From positions 16,006 to 38,605 of the forward strand of contig MHFL01000027.1 in the NCBI GenBank assembly GCA_001804165.1: 22,600 nucleotides of DNA, in the 5' to 3' direction. The notes under the pieces are model-generated. The model saw only the letters and a list, made by a program, of their open reading frames with translations. It ran no database searches and was not told the origin of the DNA. Source of the stretch: Omnitrophica bacterium RIFCSPLOWO2_01_FULL_45_10 (GTDB lineage Bacteria > Omnitrophota > Gorgyraeia > 2-01-FULL-45-10). Below, in pieces: positions 21,494-22,600 of the stretch. Position 1 is the first letter of the stretch. The number at the start of each line of letters is the position of its first letter. Position numbers and translations under genes: made by a program.

Positions 21494-22600
21494 ATGAAAA
21501 CAGACGATATTATAAAGATATACGATAAGTATATCATGAGTACGTATAGAAGGGTGCCGCTCTGTATTGAGAAGGCGAAGGGCGCAAGAGTCTGGGACAT
21601 AGACGGGAAAGAGTATCTGGACTTTTTCCCGGGGTGGGCCGTCTCAGGGATAGGACACTGCCATCCAAAGGTGATTAGCGCCATAACCGCTCAGGCGAAA
21701 AAGTTGCTGCACGTATCCAATAATTATTATAGCGTTCTCCAGGCGCGGTTGGCCGAAACAATCATAAAAAATTCTTATCCGGGGAAGGTCTTCTTCGCGA
21801 ATTCAGGCGCTGAGGCGAATGAAGCCGCAATAAAACTTGCGAGATTATACGGCCATGATAAGGGCAGGTTTGAGGTTATAACATGCTTTAAATCTTTTCA
21901 CGGCAGGACCCTCGCCATGATTACCGCGACGGGCCAGGATAAAGTGAAAAAGGGCTTCGAGCCGCTCCCTGCCGGATTCGCGCACGTTCCATTTAATGAC
22001 ATCGAGGCGATTAACGAGACGATCACGGATAAGACAGCGGCTATAATGCTCGAGCCGATACAGTGCGAAGGCGGAATAAATATCGCCAGGCCCGACTATC
22101 TCAAGGCCTTGAGGGCCATATGCCACGAGAAAGATATAGTTTTGATTCTCGATGAGGTCCAGACCGGCATGGGCCGCTCAGGCAGGATGTTCGCGTACGA
22201 GAATTACGGCATACTGCCGGATGTGATGACGCTCGCGAAATCGCTTGGCGGCGGATTGCCGATAGGCGCCTGTATAGCGGCTCATAAATTCAAGGATGTA
22301 TTGACGCCAGGCACACACGCGTCGACCTTCGGCGGATCGCCGATAGTATGCGCCGCGGCATTAGCGGTCTTTGACGCGATAAAGAAAGAAAAATTATTGC
22401 GGAATACGAAATCGATCGGCGCTTATTTAAGGAAGAAATTGGAAGGCCTGAAGGAGAAATATCATTTCATAAAAGAGATAAGGCAAATGGCGCTCATAAT
22501 AGGGGTTGAATTGGCGATTAAAGGCGAAGATATTTATAGACAGTGTTTAAAGGAAGGTCTCCTCATAAACTGCACCCAAGATACGGTCTTGAGGATAATG
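21494..22600 (+). CDS. argD: Acetylornithine aminotransferase ArgD (3' end outside window)
   Basis: The frame from the ATG at 21494 is open to the last base of the window (369 codons), so about 20-30 residues are probably missing. It is a class III PLP aminotransferase: 'YLDFFPGWAVSGIGHCHPKV' features at 41-60, 'NSGAEANEAAIKLAR' (103-117), 'EPIQCEGG' (187-194), 'ILDEVQTGMGRSG' (218-230) and the PLP-binding Lys249 in 'TLAKSLGGG'. Following argC-J-B, the acetylornithine role is the natural reading; many ArgD enzymes also act on succinyl-diaminopimelate in lysine synthesis. The gap to argB is seven bases and the ribosome binding site is poor, so translation may be coupled. Confidence 0.95.
   Translation, partial: MKTDDIIKIYDKYIMSTYRRVPLCIEKAKGARVWDIDGKEYLDFFPGWAVSGIGHCHPKVISAITAQAKKLLHVSNNYYSVLQARLAETIIKNSYPGKVFFANSGAEANEAAIKLARLYGHDKGRFEVITCFKSFHGRTLAMITATGQDKVKKGFEPLPAGFAHVPFNDIEAINETITDKTAAIMLEPIQCEGGINIARPDYLKALRAICHEKDIVLILDEVQTGMGRSGRMFAYENYGILPDVMTLAKSLGGGLPIGACIAAHKFKDVLTPGTHASTFGGSPIVCAAALAVFDAIKKEKLLRNTKSIGAYLRKKLEGLKEKYHFIKEIRQMALIIGVELAIKGEDIYRQCLKEGLLINCTQDTVLRIM

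Overview
The window reads as a chromosomal segment of a Gram-negative-type bacterium. It carries an outer-membrane secretin, a type II secretion-like (T2SS) gene cluster, housekeeping dnaG-rpoD, rplM-rpsI and a linear arginine operon. Frequent use of AGG/AGA (Arg) and ATA (Ile) codons, a spoVG homologue outside Firmicutes, and a MerR gene plus an ExeA-type ATPase inside the secretion locus would fit a deep-branching lineage such as Omnitrophota. That placement is an inference from gene content and style, not from a marker-gene tree.

Layout. (1) Positions 1-7750, + strand: the secretion locus, in order gspJ (5' end outside the window), gspK, gspL/pilM-like, gspM/pilO-like, then a consensus promoter with a dyad operator, a small MerR regulator, an ExeA-type AAA ATPase, a gspC-like gene, the secretin gspD, and a membrane-anchored coiled-coil protein. 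The secretin ends in a TonB C-terminal-like domain, which is the most unusual protein architecture here. (2) Positions 7751-9000: an orphan receiver-domain protein whose phospho-acceptor Asp is replaced by Asn, then a REP-associated tyrosine transposase (RAYT, minus strand) bracketed by two near-identical hairpins, each followed by TGTGGATAACTT. A degenerate third copy lies upstream. (3) Positions 9040-11231, minus strand: operon spoVG-yraN-comM. (4) Positions 11366-12009, + strand: a consensus promoter followed by two small unrecognised genes, the second only 52 codons, with a very strong ribosome binding site. (5) Positions 12010-12182: a large hairpin built from degenerate 7-bp repeats, then a consensus promoter. 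(6) Positions 12183-17245: cvpA-like, NIF3-like, dnaG and rpoD, tightly packed. (7) Positions 17264-18246: promoter, rplM, rpsI and an intrinsic terminator. (8) Positions 18295-22600: a palindromic interspersed element, then argC-argJ-argB-argD. argD runs off the window end.

How the genes work together. The first block would build an envelope-spanning pseudopilus and secretin machine. MerR and ExeA probably tune and support its assembly. The dnaG-rpoD block is the classical macromolecular-synthesis arrangement. argC-J-B-D cover N-acetylglutamate to ornithine, with acetyl recycling through ArgJ. Four promoters in the window match TTGACA-N16-18-TATANT, as expected for the housekeeping sigma factor encoded here. 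I saw no rRNA or tRNA genes and no CRISPR array.
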